Position numbers and translations under genes: made by a program. A DNA stretch of 64,000 nucleotides from assembly GCF_000327385.1 (NCBI RefSeq), contig NW_008708986.1:5734010-5798009 (forward strand). Reading direction: 5' to 3'. Each line of letters opens with the position of its first letter. Positions within the stretch are counted from its first letter, which is position 1. The notes under the pieces are model-generated. The model saw only the letters and a program-made list of their open reading frames with translations. It was not told where the DNA came from and ran no database searches. Below, in pieces: positions 1-12,905 of the stretch. Origin of the DNA: Lottia gigantea. Its lineage: Eukaryota > Mollusca > Gastropoda > Lottiidae.

Positions 1-1233
1 TATTGGTCCCTGATCCATCCCTCTACACCTATTTCGGCACCGAAATACAAACAACATACTGTCAAAACATTAATATATTATTTATTGTTAAAGTTGTTCA
101 ATGAAATAAAAAATTATTTGGTACCATTTTGACCACTTTGTAAGGGATATTTCAACTAATTTTGGGGCCATTTGGGTTAAAAATTGACTATAACACCTAT
201 TGAATCTCGGGGGTTCTGAAGTACCCCAGTAGGTCAAATTTGAGTTTTTTACACATAATTTTCAAATTATCAATAAATGTTATAACCATATCACGTTAAG
301 CCAGCTACTTTTGAAATCTTGACCAATTGGTCAATAATTGAATCAAAACAGATGCACTCTGCTCATCCCTAGATCACAACCCGACCCTTATGTAATATTC
401 CAGATTATAGGTTTGGCTTGAAGACAGGATGACTTTCGCATATCGATATAACTATCATCTTGAATAATTGATTTGGTCAACAAGGAGTCTTTATAAAGTA
501 TTATTTGCCACACCTGGGATTATATTCCATGTTCTTTTGTTCAAAATTTCCATTATATATTAGGGGTTCCCAAATACCCCAGGTTCTATCCAATGTTATT
601 AAAACGACGTGCTAGCACAAGGGTTAAGTGGGTTAGACTTGGTTGTCTGGTCACTAAAAAACCTGACAAACTGAATTTCTAACTAAGACATTTTGAGAAT
701 ACAAAGGTGACAATTCCTGATATATGTGCTCTTTCTATACGGAACTTCACCTTTGATTTATCAATAGAAATTCTAATGACGTCATCGTTACAATAATAAT
801 GTTACTTTTTGTCTAATAAAAGGTTTGTTCAAAAGTTGTTTTAAAGGACAAGTAGATTTTTCCATTTTCCTAAAAGCTTCATAAAAAACAAAGTATGAAA
901 ACATTCATTAGTTATTTATAATAGATTAGCTAATTTGATAAAAAAAAAAATACAACTTTATTGTTATCCTTTTAAGGTAGGTGGTATTTCGAATTGTACG
1001 GATTATTTTTAAGGGAATTGAAATATCATCTCCAAATATATGGAAGACTGAACAGCTCAATATTAAGAAGTATTAATCCTTAATCCTTAGTCCGTAATAC
1101 AGACAATAGAGTCTAATAGTGACGTAATGCCAAATTGAAAGTAGTCTTAATATTGGACTGTTCGGTCTTTCATACAAATAGAGCTGCTGGTCTTAGAATG
1201 ACTTTGCAATGATGAAATATACATTTTTGTAAT
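1..1233. other. Gene-free left flank
   Basis: No ORF with a recognisable domain on either strand and no convincing exon. The sequence is AT-rich and looks like ordinary intergenic or intronic mollusc DNA. Confidence 0.5.
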
Positions 1234-1528
1234 TAAAAGGGACAGATGTGCCATTTTTTGACCAAACATACCTTAGTCTCAGAAACGGGATTTTCGAAAC
1301 TTGAGCCTATAAATCTATGTGTGCCCAGAATTATTCTCGTTTAAAAGTTGAAAAACGAGTCATCTACAGAAATTTGAAAATAAATTCTTTGTTTGAGACA
1401 TTTTTTAAGACATTATGCAATTATCATACATTTTTAGTACTTCTGAAGACTATTTACATATAAATTCAAGACTCAAATCCCCCCTCCCCCCTCCCCACCC
1501 CCCTATACTGGCACTTCCGCCCCTTTAA
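1234..1528. repeat. Dispersed fold-back element, 'AAAGGGACAG' family
   Basis: The element starts with TTAAAAGGGACAGATGTGCC and ends with CCGCCCCTTTAA, giving short terminal inverted repeats about 295 bp apart. Related copies or halves lie at 6810-6965, 18340-18500, 40225-40538, 42869-43193 and 47060-47385; several share internal text on 'acttctgaagac' and 'catgtgtgtccaga'. No coding capacity. It behaves like a non-autonomous DNA transposon (MITE); that classification is inference from the inverted ends and copy number. Confidence 0.65.
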
Positions 1529-2479
1529 CATAATATAAATAATAGCCAATTTTTCTCCTATATGTTCGAATTAAATTTCTATATTTTATTCACGTTTGTG
1601 TTTGTACTATAATAGATCAAGCAATAAAGTTGAACACATTGTGAAGGTTACGCACTTAAATTTTAAACAACTGGAAATGACGTCATTACGTTACTTCCAT
1701 ATCGTCGGGTTGAAATAGTTGAACTTTAAAATTGTCCTTAACAGATCTCTAACACATATGGTTAATCTTCAAATTCACAATTTGTTTTTGCAATGGCAAG
1801 GTTTCTAGTTTCCGATGGTCTATTGTTTGAAAGAACCACTTCAATGAGATCTGCAAAACTCTTGTCGTTCCAGGCTCGTAGCCAGAATTTTTCGCCGGGG
1901 CCAGTAATATATCCGGAGGGACAATGGAGTGTGGTGTTAAGTTGCAGTAATGAAATGGGTCGGTTGTAAGAATTTTTTCTCTATGTCTGTTTTTTTTGTA
2001 CCCAACAGGAAAATTTAAAAGATCAAGTTGACCTACTAATTGTGTCTAATAATTGTAATAATTATGTACAGTATATATACGCCCTATTTATTTATATGAC
2101 AAGGTTTTACCTATATTATTGTAAGGGGAGTTATCCAAGCAAAACTTTCATCAGGGAGAAATATAAAAATGAAAAAAGCATAATGCAGCCCATACTGTTA
2201 AAACAAATTTGAAATAAGTGGAGCCTTTATACAACGAATATTTGCAATTTTACCAAGATTCTAAATCAGAAGTTCTTTTGAGGAAACACGTCTCAGTAGC
2301 ATGAGTTGATCTTGTGTCCGTCGAGAGAAGTCAAACAGTAGAATGATCTCGTTTTTGCTGAAGAATGGGATGTAAAGATCTATTTCACTTCATTTCACAT
2401 TTCTTATAGGATTAGTGTATCAGAAGCAAGAATCGGCAGCATTAGTTGATCATTTTTTGATCACTGCATAATATTCGAT

Positions 2480-2695
2480 AAAGAACATGAAGACCTATGC
2501 CATCTTCACAATCTCAAGACATTGCGAACTATTATATTACACATGCAATAGCCACTTCGCTTGTATCATGATATGCTGTGATTTGATTGGCTGTATTCGT
2601 TAACGTAAAATCCAACCAAATCGTTGCATTTACAAACTTCCATCATACAAGAAAGGTTGCTATTTCAATCAAAGTATGAGACGAAGTTCATATCA
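2480..2695. repeat. Fold-back element, 'TTGATTGG' family
   Basis: Left arm (CAATAGCCACTTC..TTGTATCATGATATG..GATTTGATTGGCTG) is the approximate reverse complement of the right arm (AACCAAATCGTTGCAT..CATACAAGAAAGGTTGCTATTTC). Relatives lie at 17770-18005, 21100-21310 and 48500-48770. No ORF. Likely a MITE. Confidence 0.6.
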
Positions 2696-2826
2696 ATAAT
2701 ATAAATTTTTCTGAGATAGGAAATGGCAATGGATATAAGACAGTGGTGTTTCAAGGAAGTTTAATGTGATGGGGTCGGGCGGGGGTAGGAGGATGGGGCA
2801 CACGCCATTCTTTCACTATGTAAAAA

Positions 2827-3990
2827 GATAGCTTGCGAGGCAAGGTAACATACGCCCACTGGCAGCTGTCAGAAATGATAAAACAGTCTTTAGTGACTAA
2901 AGTACGAATTTTCTCATATTGAAGAAATTTTATTAGTTTGAATTCAATTATATGCCAGTTATTTATAATTAAATCACACAGCTCTAATCAGGGACAAAAA
3001 AAAAAACGTCATCAAAAAATCAAATTCAAACTTGTCCAAGATCTCATCAATATAAATGATCACACAAATTTTCATTAAAATTAGTTGAAAACTGTAGTCT
3101 GTGTTGTATTCACAAACAAATTAAGACGCGTTTTTCCTAAGTCAAGGGCAATAACTCAAAAAAAGTTCATCGAAAAATCGTCAAATTCGAACTTGACCAA
3201 TATCTCATGAATTTAAATCATCAGACCAAATTTCATTATATCGGATGAAAACTGTAGTCTCTATTGTATTCACAAACAAATTTTGACGCGTTTTTCCTAA
3301 GTCAAGGGCAATAACTCAAAAACCTCATCGAAAATGCGCCAAGTTAGAACTTGTCCAAGATCTTATCAATTCCAATGATCACACAAAGTTTCATCAGAAT
3401 CGGTTGAAAACTGTAGCTTCTATTGTGCTCACGAACAAATTTTGGTGCGTTTTTACAAAGTCAAAGGCTATAACTCAAAAAAGGTTATCAAAAATGCGTC
3501 AAGTTAGAACTTCTCCGAGATCTTATCAATTCCAATGATCACACCAAATTTCATCAGAATCGGTTGAAAACTGTAGCTTCTATTGTGCTCACGAACAAGT
3601 TTGACGCGTTTTGACAAAGTCAAGGGCAATAACTCAAAAACTGTTCATCGAAAATGCGTCAAGTTGGAACTTGTCCGAGATCTTATCAATTCTAATGATC
3701 ACATCAAGTTTCATAAGAATCGGTTGAAAACTGTAGCTTCAATCCTGCTCACGAACTATTTTTAACAACTTTTGACGCGTTTTAACAAAGTCAAGGGCAA
3801 TATCTAAAAACAGCGTTCATCGAAAATACGTCAAATTCGAACTTGACCGAGATCTTATCAATCTAAAGCATTACACCAAGTTTGATCAAAAATGTAGTCT
3901 CTATAGTGCTCACAAGAAATGTTGACAGACGGACCGACGGACCGGGGCGACAACAAAATACGACCACATATTCATGTGGGTGTATAATGA
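2827..3990 (+). repeat. Dispersed element carrying an internal ~160-bp tandem array
   Basis: The stretch opens with a block (TAGCTTGCGAGGCAAGGTAA..CGCCCACTGGCAGC) that recurs at 14073-14113, 31034-31080 and 34042-34085. It then has about five to six copies of a ~160-bp unit, marked by GTCAAGGGCAATAACTCAAA at 3141, 3301, 3460 (degenerate), 3619 and 3790. It ends with a GACAGACGGACCGACGGACC block and a short hairpin (CCACATATTCATGTGG). A relative at 47790-48033 has the same order of GGGCAATAACTC then GGACGGACCGACAGACGG. No coding capacity seen. Confidence 0.65.
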
Positions 3991-4436
3991 TAAAAAATTT
4001 ATTTCGGTAATAATGACCCATGACATGTTATATGTCTTCATTAGTCAAATAGCATAGTGTAAAATTCATTTTATTTTATTGTTGGTCTAAAAATAAACAT
4101 CGACTTGAAATAATTGTCCATGCTCAGTGCACAAAACACATCATCTTCAAGGTGGATCAAGGTCATAGTTACTTTGTATACACAGACACATGTCATCTTC
4201 AACTAATTAATGAATTATAAAACGCTAGCATATCTTCAAATGCAATGTTATTTTTATTTTAGACAATACCACATTATCAAATCTATGCTATCATAGATGT
4301 AAAGAGTTTAAGGTGGAATGCTTCAGACAGTGAATTCAAGGGACATTTTTTTATGCAGAGAAATTTTAGAAAAATACATTTTTACATAATACACGCCCTT
4401 TAGTTACACATTCATATATTATACCTCTTACACATC
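3991..4436. other. Gene-free stretch between two repeat blocks
   Basis: AT-rich sequence with no recognisable ORF, RNA gene or repeat family member that I can name. Confidence 0.4.
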
Positions 4437-5075
4437 CCATAAATTACACACTCTATACGCAAAACACACCCCGTAAATTACAAAAGACGCAAAAAGTATT
4501 CTATTTAATACACCACATTCCGTACATTACACACTCTATACGAAAACACACCCCGTCAATTACAAAAGACGTAATAAGTATTCTATTTAATAGACCACAC
4601 CCAGTACATTACACTATCTATACGTAAAACACACCCCGTCAATTATAAAAGACGCATTAAATATTCCATTTAATACACAACATCCCGTACATTACACACT
4701 CTATACGTAAAACACACCCCGTCAATTACAAAAGACGCACTAAATATTCCATTTAATAGACCACACCCAGTACACTACACACTCTATACGTAAAACACAC
4801 CCCGTCAATTATAAAAGACGCATTAAATATTCCATTTAATACACAACATCCCGTACATTACACACTCTATACGTAAAACACACCCCGTCAATTACAAAAG
4901 ACGCAATAAATATTCCATTTAATACACAACACCCGTACATTACACACTCTATACGTAAAACACACCCCGTCAATTATAAAAGACGTATTAAATATTCCAT
5001 TTAATACACAACATCCCGTACATTACAAACTCTATACGTAAAACACATCCAAACGACGCATTACACACTTTACAT
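4437..5075 (+). repeat. Tandem array, ~82-bp unit, about 8 copies
   Basis: Each unit contains ACATTACACACTCTATACG, AAAACACACCCCGTCAATTA and an A/T-rich end with CATTTAATACACAACA. Copies are close to identical in the middle and degenerate at both ends, as in a satellite that expanded locally. No ORF. Confidence 0.85.
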
Positions 5076-5447
5076 TATACATTACAAACTGTTTCAAATT
5101 GAAACTCAGAAACTTTCGGTTGTAAATAGGTCTCATTTCGGAGAAAGGGGTAAGTACGCTGGAATCTTAAATTTAGACAATTCGTATAGGTTGAGGGATC
5201 AGATTCCACCTCTTAATCTACGTAATTTGCTGCCCTGGAAACTATATAATTATGTGAACGAAGCGAAATTTGTCATTATGTCATATCATTCATGTTTAAT
5301 TTCGCCATAACAATCATAATAAAAGTCTTTGAAAATAGATATTATGCATTAATGTTTGGTTGTATCTCAGTTATCGATAAACAAGTGCAATTAAGAGTGT
5401 CATCACTTTTGCCAATTTTAACTAGATTATAGACGTCGGATTGTCAT

Positions 5448-5702
5448 TCTGCCGCGGTGACTCAGTGAGTTAGCTGCTCGGCATAGGTCGATGTAGGTCG
5501 AAGGGGCTGACATGAAAAAAGCGTCTAATCATTCGGATGAGACAATTTACCGAGGCCCTCTACATTTGGAAATCAAAAAAGGGTAGGCTTGTGTCGCTTG
5601 TCCTGGCAAAGATTCTCTCATTAAATACTGCATGTTCGTCTTCACTAGCCCATTAGGTGCAGAACAGTAGGACGTAAAACTCCACTCGTTTCATTTTTAA
5701 AT
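5448..5702 (+). repeat. Degenerate copy of the tRNA-derived SINE
   Basis: Head GCCGCGGTGACTCAGTGAG, body GGGGCTGACATGAAAAAAGC and CATTCGGATGAGACAAT, and tail GGTGCAGAACAGTAGGACGT match the fuller copy at 14708-15089. The tRNA box B segment is missing here, so this copy should not be transcribed by RNA polymerase III. Confidence 0.75.
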
Positions 5703-8700
5703 GGAGAATCGTATATTATTGTAATCATAATATGTCCACTATTTTTGTTTTAATTTTTTAATACATAGATTTATAGTCTCAGTTAAAGAGTTTAAGAATT
5801 AATTATCAGATAATATATTATGCTAATATATTTGATTTTTAAATCTACGTAAGGACTTCGAACTTCCATTGTTACAATATTAGAATTAGTGAACAAAATT
5901 TTACACTGAGTCAGTGCCTGTTGAATATTAGTTTGTCACCTTTCACGTTGTTACATCTACCTGTGATGTCTGTCCAATCAATTCCGATTAGGCCATGCTT
6001 ACTATTTTGGAAACACATGATAGCACTTCTCGGTCAATGAGTCCACTGCTATACACTTATTGGATTTTGTCTTGCTTTGGATGAGATTTTTGGTTTTGCT
6101 TGTTCGGATTTTTATTTTTATCCATTTTTCTTACCCTCATAGCATGCATATATATTATTCCGTTAAGATCTCAGACGAGTTTGATATACATGTAGGTAAA
6201 ATTGGGGAGAAAATGTTAGGTTATGGTGTTCTGGCGTCAATCTGACATAATACATAATACATGCAATATATGAGGAGCACATTGCTCTTTAAAATAAAAC
6301 AATTCTACTAACCTGCAGAAAAAGGCGATTTATCTGGGATCGATGATAAACATATTAAATACGTTATAATATTAGCATCAAAAAGTTACTCAATAAAATT
6401 CACATCAAACGATAAACCTCTGATATAGATTATACTACAAGCGTATATCACAGGTTATAATTTGGACTATTTGAACTTTACTATACGGCAGCAGACGAAA
6501 CTATCTCTCGCTTCATTCAACTGAACACTGATATTCTTATCGTATTCTCAAACCTATGTAACTTAATCACATGTTAGATCACGTGGCTTGATAAATGTGT
6601 ATATTTATTAACAGTGGAATTGTGCTTGAATTGCTACTGTTGATAGCTGCTCCTAATAAAAAATTAAAATTAAATCTTCAATGCGCATGGACCGACAAAT
6701 CTGGCCGTACCCATCCCTCGGACGGGATATACAGATGGGTGGCTACAAGGCGCACAGCCGGTAAAAGACTGGACAGATTTCAGTTTTACTAGAATGTGAT
6801 TTATTTACTTAAAGGGATGGATGTGCCATTTTCGGGGGTTGATTTGAACCTCGAATATATGTAAAATAGTCTTAAGAAGTACTAAATATGTACGAAAATC
6901 TCATAATTCCTTCAAAAATATCCCAAATTGGGAATTTCTTTTTCTATTTCTATATTTGTCTTTTCAACAGGCCTCAGTGTCGGAGCCAAAGTGGGACTTT
7001 TATGAAGCCCGCAAACGCCATTTCCAGCGATATGTAACAAAAATATTGTGATCTTTGTGTAGAATTTCTATTTTCACCTGCAATATATAGTCCTACTCGA
7101 TCCATGACACGAGTCCGATTCAAAGAAGGGTCTCCGTGAGTTACCCAATAGTTTTGGATGGGAGACGCCCACTGATTTACACTGCTTACACGAGAACTCT
7201 CACACAGTCCAACCTAGCATAACATCACCCACAAAACTCAATACAACCCGAACATCAATTATTCCACTGTAATACATATAATTGGTTAGTTTATTAAAAA
7301 TGCTACTATATGTATACATTTACGATGACTGAAGACGTGTCACTGATAGACTCGACCAGCAATTCTCCTCTCAGTGTTATTGCCCATGTTAAAAGAACTG
7401 TTAAGAATGGGTTAACTTATTTTCATTTATGAAAATGAAATTGCTAATACTTATATGGATGGAAACAGGAGATGTTCTAATGACTTTAAAAAGTTTGTCT
7501 CACATGTCCATAATTAATTCATAATGAGCTAAATTAGAAGAGAATTCCAATGAGTGACCGATCAAGAAAAGTCAAAAAGTGTTTTTTTGTTTATCCAGAC
7601 TGTACATACATGGACATTTATGATTGGTTAAAACTCTTAATTAAATGCAATAAGAACATAATGATATAATTAAAAATACATGATAATTCATTAGAAACAC
7701 CAATTAATCAAATAGTTTGCTTAATTTGACACTAGAAAATGAGGAAACCCATCTTCAAGATATTTTCTAGCCTTTTTATGGGTATTTTCCTCGCTTTCTC
7801 GACTTCTTCTCTTTTCTGCTCTCGCTTTCTCGTCTTTTTCCTCGCTATCTCGTGGGAGAGAAGTCGAGTGTAGCTATGGCCGCAGCCGGCTACCACAGAG
7901 GGCTTTTGTTCGGACAGCGAAATTTCTCTTTCTTTCGTGACTTTATGGGAGGACCGAGGTTGAAATTGAAAATGCAGCAGTTCGGTGGAAGAGCCAGACA
8001 TAGAAGGGACCCTCTCTCCATAAACCTTTTGATTTAGTGCAGTCTACATACATGCACAAACCTAGGAAAGGCATATTTTTAATACTCATAAGCAATGTCG
8101 TGATGGTACAAAGATTTTTTCTAGGGGCCAAATTCCCCGATTGACAATAAACACATTGATAAAAATTAAAGAACCCGGTAGAATGTTGAACAAATTTTAA
8201 AAACAATTGAAAATATCATCGTTTAGGGTTTTTTTTTTCAAATAAAGGGAAGTAACTTGGTTTCTAATACTTTATTCAGACCAAATATAACATTAGTTTG
8301 AGTGTATGGAGATATTAAAAAAGGTGGTTATTTTCTTATTGATTACTGGTTATCAAAATATTCCCATAAATAATTCACACAACTGATCGACACTGTTGCA
8401 TTTTTTCCGGCATCTTTCCCATCTTTGTCATGATGCATTCAACATTAATACTTTTATTCACAGTCTTTACAAAATTTATAATAACGATGGAATTGACTAA
8501 AAATCTCAAAGTTCTCATATAATAAGTTGGTTTTACGTCAGCGACTTTTATTTAAATAATGTCGGTTTATTGAATGAAGAGCCATAATATGAACAATACC
8601 TTTTTTCAAAAGCAATCATCTAACGCCCGACTGAATGCTCACAGAAAGTATCAAGCTTTATATTTCACCGCCATGGTTCACTTAGTCCCATAGTCACATA

Positions 8701-8820
8701 GTTCACAAGTTTTTTCAGAATTAATGCCCATATATTAAAAAGAAAAACCTGATGGTGCTTCTCGATTTTTGGTCAATGGAATTGTTTTGAATGTGCGGAA
8801 TTTTATTTAAGACACCAGAC
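5703..8820. other. Gene-free stretch with repeat fragments
   Basis: Contains half of an 'AAAGGGACAG' element (6810-6965) and a 260-bp dispersed repeat (7495-7755). The open frames at 6595-6792 and at 7732-8206 (minus) are short, overlap one another or a repeat, and match no family I know. Confidence 0.45.
7495..7755. repeat. Dispersed repeat, copy 1 of 2 in the window
   Basis: Matches 23300-23556 in the same orientation. Shared landmarks are CATGTCCATAATTAATTCAT, GAGTGACCGATCAAGAAA, GTTTATCCAGACTGTACAT and AGGAAACCCATCTT. Identity looks high, with a few small indels. No ORF and no clear terminal repeats. Confidence 0.75.
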
Positions 8821-8823
8821 GGC

Positions 8824-8829
8824 TTTATT
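8824..8829 (-). terminator. Candidate poly(A) signal of the TRIM gene
   Basis: AATAAA read on the minus strand, about 34 bases past the stop codon of the TRIM coding region. Confidence 0.5.
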
Positions 8830-8862
8830 TCTATATTGACAACAATTTTAACAAATAGCTGT

Positions 8863-10494
8863 TCATGAAGTTTCTTCTTGTGCATTTCGACTAGCCTGTA
8901 GAAGATTTTGTATCCGCGCAGTTAGATCAGCTGTGGTAGTAGCATTAGAATGTCGGGCTCTCGAGCTACCAGTTCCACTACCACCACTGGAGCTTCGACT
9001 ACCGTTAGATTGTCCCGATCTATTAGTCCCTCTGGGGGGTTCTGGCGTTAGAAGTCCTTGTGACAAAGTAGAACCACTACCGGATCTCCGGCTTCGACCA
9101 CGCAATGGACGTTGTGCTGTTTCTTCGTTATCTGGTGTTAAGATCGCCCGATACCCATATTGCCCGGCATGACGATCTCTGGAACGTGTTGGACTATTGT
9201 CTGAAGAATCACCATCGTTAAATTGTGGATACTCTGTTTCGATCAGACGTGTGAGTCTTCTTGCGTCCATCATTGGATAAATCGACATGTCCTCTTCATC
9301 GTCCTCATCGTTTAGATCTGAGACTCCGGAAAACCCAGAAGGCATTTCACCAGTTGGGGAACTGAGAAAGTCACAATCTATGGGCACCTGACTAAGATTT
9401 CTTCGTTCCTCATCCTGCTGCTCTTCCATGTCGAAGAGCATCAGTTGATGACGTGGAACAGGTTCAGATATTGTCTTATCCTTTTTGGATATCACTTCTC
9501 CTAGTCCACTCATCTCGGCTAGAAAAGACCCTTCGTTTTCAACTTCAAATTTGTAGGAGACATACAAATCTTCATCACTGGTTTCTGCTTCTTTCTTGAA
9601 GTTTTCCTCCTGTTCTTGGATATTCTGGTTTATTGTGAACAGCTGACGCACATCATTAGTCGACCTGGCATGTTTGAAGGTGTCGTAAAGCTTCTGGAGC
9701 TCCGTCCCCTTATCATTTAAATCATCAAACCGCTTCCTCATTGACTCCTTCTGTTCCTTGATGAATTTCTTCAAGATGTCAACCTGGGAGTCCTGTCTTC
9801 GCTCCAAAAGCAATCGATATTCAATAAAAGTGTCCTTAATTTCACCTTTAATTTTCCTCTCGAAAATGTCAAGCCACTTTGAACCATTAGCTAAGCTATC
9901 TGATCGTTGCTTCATTTTATCCAAAAGTTCTCGGCTTTTATTTTCTAGCGCTGTAAACTCCTCGGATGTTTCGTTCAAAGCATCCGTCACGTCAACAATT
10001 ACGTGACCCTGCTGTTCCTTGTGGTCTAACACTGTACAGTCACGGCAGACCGGAAGAAGACATGTTCTACAGAAGAAGTTTATCGGTTGGCGTTCGTGTT
10101 TTGAACATGAGTTCTGTGTTTTGGTTATAGCTTGAGCCATAAAGTCAATCATTTGAATCACCCGATGGTCGCTTGGCAATTTCTTAATTTCACTTCTGCT
10201 AAGATAAATCTCGACACGACACGTTGGACATTTGAGCGTTCCTTCACGATTTTCGCCTGCCCATAGTGGTCGTTCTCGCCTAGATGCTGGTTGTCCGTGA
10301 TCAAAAACTTGCTTTAAGCAGGGTTGACAGAATGTGTGGTTGCATGGTAAGGATTTTGGGGGTCTTGCTTCACGGTCGTACTTCTCTCGACACACCTGAC
10401 ATCGTAAAAATTGTTCCTCAAATGAAGCTGAGTCAACTATTAGATTTCTACTTCCGGTCGAATCTGTAGCGTCAGTAGAATCTGTTTCTGCCAT
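8863..10494 (-). CDS. TRIM-type RING / B-box / coiled-coil protein (putative E3 ubiquitin ligase)
   Basis: A 543-residue protein in one coding exon. Seen: a C3HC4 RING finger with all eight ligands (C32, C35, C51, H53, C56, C59, C89, C92), a B-box type 2 (C130, H133, C142, C145, C150, C153, H158, H164), and a long charged coiled coil at about 170-310. The C-terminal 210 residues are low complexity: an acidic DEDDEEDMS patch near 395, then Ser/Arg/Gly-rich sequence. There is no NHL, filamin or B30.2 domain, so no substrate-binding module is evident. RING plus B-box plus coiled coil is established for TRIM ubiquitin ligases; substrate and pathway are unknown. The ATG has a strong context (AAACCATGG), and an acceptor (CAATTTTCAG) lies 12 bases upstream, so the 5' UTR is probably split by an intron. 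I cannot assign a TRIM subfamily. Confidence 0.93.
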   Translation of the reverse strand: MAETDSTDATDSTGSRNLIVDSASFEEQFLRCQVCREKYDREARPPKSLPCNHTFCQPCLKQVFDHGQPASRRERPLWAGENREGTLKCPTCRVEIYLSRSEIKKLPSDHRVIQMIDFMAQAITKTQNSCSKHERQPINFFCRTCLLPVCRDCTVLDHKEQQGHVIVDVTDALNETSEEFTALENKSRELLDKMKQRSDSLANGSKWLDIFERKIKGEIKDTFIEYRLLLERRQDSQVDILKKFIKEQKESMRKRFDDLNDKGTELQKLYDTFKHARSTNDVRQLFTINQNIQEQEENFKKEAETSDEDLYVSYKFEVENEGSFLAEMSGLGEVISKKDKTISEPVPRHQLMLFDMEEQQDEERRNLSQVPIDCDFLSSPTGEMPSGFSGVSDLNDEDDEEDMSIYPMMDARRLTRLIETEYPQFNDGDSSDNSPTRSRDRHAGQYGYRAILTPDNEETAQRPLRGRSRRSGSGSTLSQGLLTPEPPRGTNRSGQSNGSRSSSGGSGTGSSRARHSNATTTADLTARIQNLLQASRNAQEETS

Positions 10495-10506
10495 GGTTTA
10501 ACTGAT

Positions 10507-12640
10507 CTGAAAATTGAAAAAAAGTTATGATCGAATGTAAGAGATTCTTTACCTTGTTGTCTTGGGGGTTATGAGTGGATATTCGATATCAAAACCTTGT
10601 GATAACAGACTGATATTCCTGTTATCAATACTTTGTTCGGTCGAGGATACAATATCACGTATGATATGTAGATTTTGTGTGGATATTCACACAGAAACGA
10701 TTTCAAAAGGCTAGAATAAATCTGATATACAGCAGAATCAACAGAATAATGAATCAAAGCTAAATTTTTTCAGGTATTTTCCATTTCTTCCATGATCGAA
10801 ATCTTTGTCTGTTATCTATTGGACTCGATATCGAATGTACAATTACGAAACTTGGTTGTCCCATTAAGATATTTTGAAAAGATACTAGTAACAGTTTTGT
10901 TGACGGACGTCATTAAGATCAATTAATATTCTTAAGGATTAAATGATTACCTTAAGCCATGCCCTTACTGCCTTACGACTGAATGAATAGATGATTTGGG
11001 ATTATAATTATATAGGTATTTTAAAAGGCTATGTTTATTGCTTATCATATTACGTTGGCATATTGCCATCTTTGTGTCTTTGTTTAACATCGCAATGTTT
11101 CGTTGGGGCCTTTGTTCTTTTGTCACGATGCTAAATATAGATCTTAACAAGTGAAGAGGAATAGTCAAAAGTTCACCTGTTTCCAAAATATATCAACGAA
11201 CGTCAGTTCCGGAATGAAAAGACCCTGTGCTTTGAAAAAGAGAAATTATCACGTAATTTTGCTTCATTCGGTCAAAGCATAATTTTGTATTTGCCAGTCC
11301 AATTTATCAATTTACCAATAGTTTCCAACCTTTCGAACTAACCACACAGGCTAAATGGAATTTCTAGGACTCAAGGGGCAGAATTTTTAATTATCAATTT
11401 GATAAGGTTTTCAGTTTTGATCACAACAATTCTATCGTGACTTTTACTATCTGCGAGATGGTATATTACAGGAGTAATGGAATAAAATGAAACGTGGTTA
11501 TACGTCCTACTTTTCGGCAACTGATCATAACAAAAAATTGATTGTGATTAGAATATAAAATTTAACTGTTAATGATATAATTACTTTAAAAAAATGACTT
11601 ATTAAAATATAGACCTTTCCTACCTGAAAAATCTTACTCCGTGCTTTTATTTTATTGAAATGTCATAAACATGTGCTAGTGTTTATTTATACGTCTTCAG
11701 GCCATACTATTTATACCAGTTTCACAAAACATAAACAAATCTTATGTTGATAAGGGACAGCCCTCATATATGAATCATAGCTTAACCCTAATGTCTATAA
11801 ATATCCCTTTGATAATCGATACCCAATACTATTGACTACAATACTATTGAATATGGCGTTTAGCCAATTGTCAAAACATGTGTAAACATAACCTATATGA
11901 CTGTAAGTCGGTCCACGAGTACGTACCTTTATGAGAGCATCGGAGATAACAAATTTATACAAATTTATTTCCAAACTATACGTCAGTTGCAGTAGAAAAA
12001 TCAACTCATATCCGTTGCATTAACTGACTGTACGCTAACGATAAGGGAAATTCAAAATGGACGCTTGACATGCTAGAACTTGTTTATCGGTAACTAAGTA
12101 GATAATAACAACTTTCCTTGTCTGTTGTTTTATTAATTAGTGATCGGATCTGATTGAAAAATTAATTGTTTTGTTTCTTAGCAGTATAATCGGTCGAGAT
12201 CTACTGCCCTACCATAATGTTTACAGAATCACATATTTGCATCATAATATAGCATCTTTGAATGTGATTGATGAAAAAACTATTATTTATAAAACGATTT
12301 TACAAGTGAGTCCAAAATGTTGACCATTTTCTTTCACGGGTAATTCCTGCGAGGGAAGTATGCTAATAACATCATCAAATCTTCTACTTCTATGGAAATG
12401 AAATGAATGGAGTTTTACGTCCTACTTTTCTTCCCTACTTCTATGGATCGGAAGGATTTATAAGCAGGGCGTATCTAGAAAATGACTAAGGAGGGGGTCA
12501 AACGTGATATTTGTCTGTCACAGCTTCCACAGCCCCCTCCCCATAGAAGCCAACGAGTTTACGATGGCCTGAAGTAAAATATGATCATTTGATCATATGA
12601 GGGCTTAATTTTCACTTCAATATAATATGACCTATCACTA
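10507..12640. other. Upstream region of the TRIM gene, no further gene seen
   Basis: Presumably contains the TRIM 5' UTR intron, first exon and promoter, but none can be placed. SINE-tail fragments (GTCCTACTTTTC) occur near 11485-11515 and 12398-12435. The open frames at 10569-12004 are short and unrecognised. Confidence 0.4.
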
Positions 12641-12641
12641 T

Positions 12642-12905
12642 TAGTAAAGGGATTGCAAGCTGTTTCAAAACTTTATATGTGTATCGGGGATTTGCATCAT
12701 TTCATTTTTCAATCAGACCTTTGTGCTTCCTGCAATTCCATTAAAACTAAGCATTTTATGACGTCACTATCGCAAAGGAACTTGTGGAATTTAACTTGAT
12801 TTAGTCCTTGTGAGAGGACCATTTTATATAATATATTTTGCGATAGTGTCATCAGACGCTTAGCGGCCTATTTCTAGTTGAATAACAGGGAATTTACAAT
12901 CCCTT
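12642..12905. repeat. Fold-back element, 'TGACGTCA' family, degenerate
   Basis: Left arm has GGGATTGCAAGC, TTCAATCAGACC, TTCCATTAAAACTAAGCATT and TATGACGTCACTATCGCAAA. The right arm mirrors it in part (TTTGCGATAGTGTCATCAGACGC). Same family as 13145-13455 and 13735-14050. Confidence 0.6.

Noticed and set aside
7732-8206. Two minus-strand frames (89 and 87 residues)
   Set aside because: They overlap each other and a dispersed repeat, use a charged low-complexity stretch, and match no family.
8933-10469. Plus-strand frames opposite the TRIM gene
   Set aside because: Antisense shadows of a clear coding exon.
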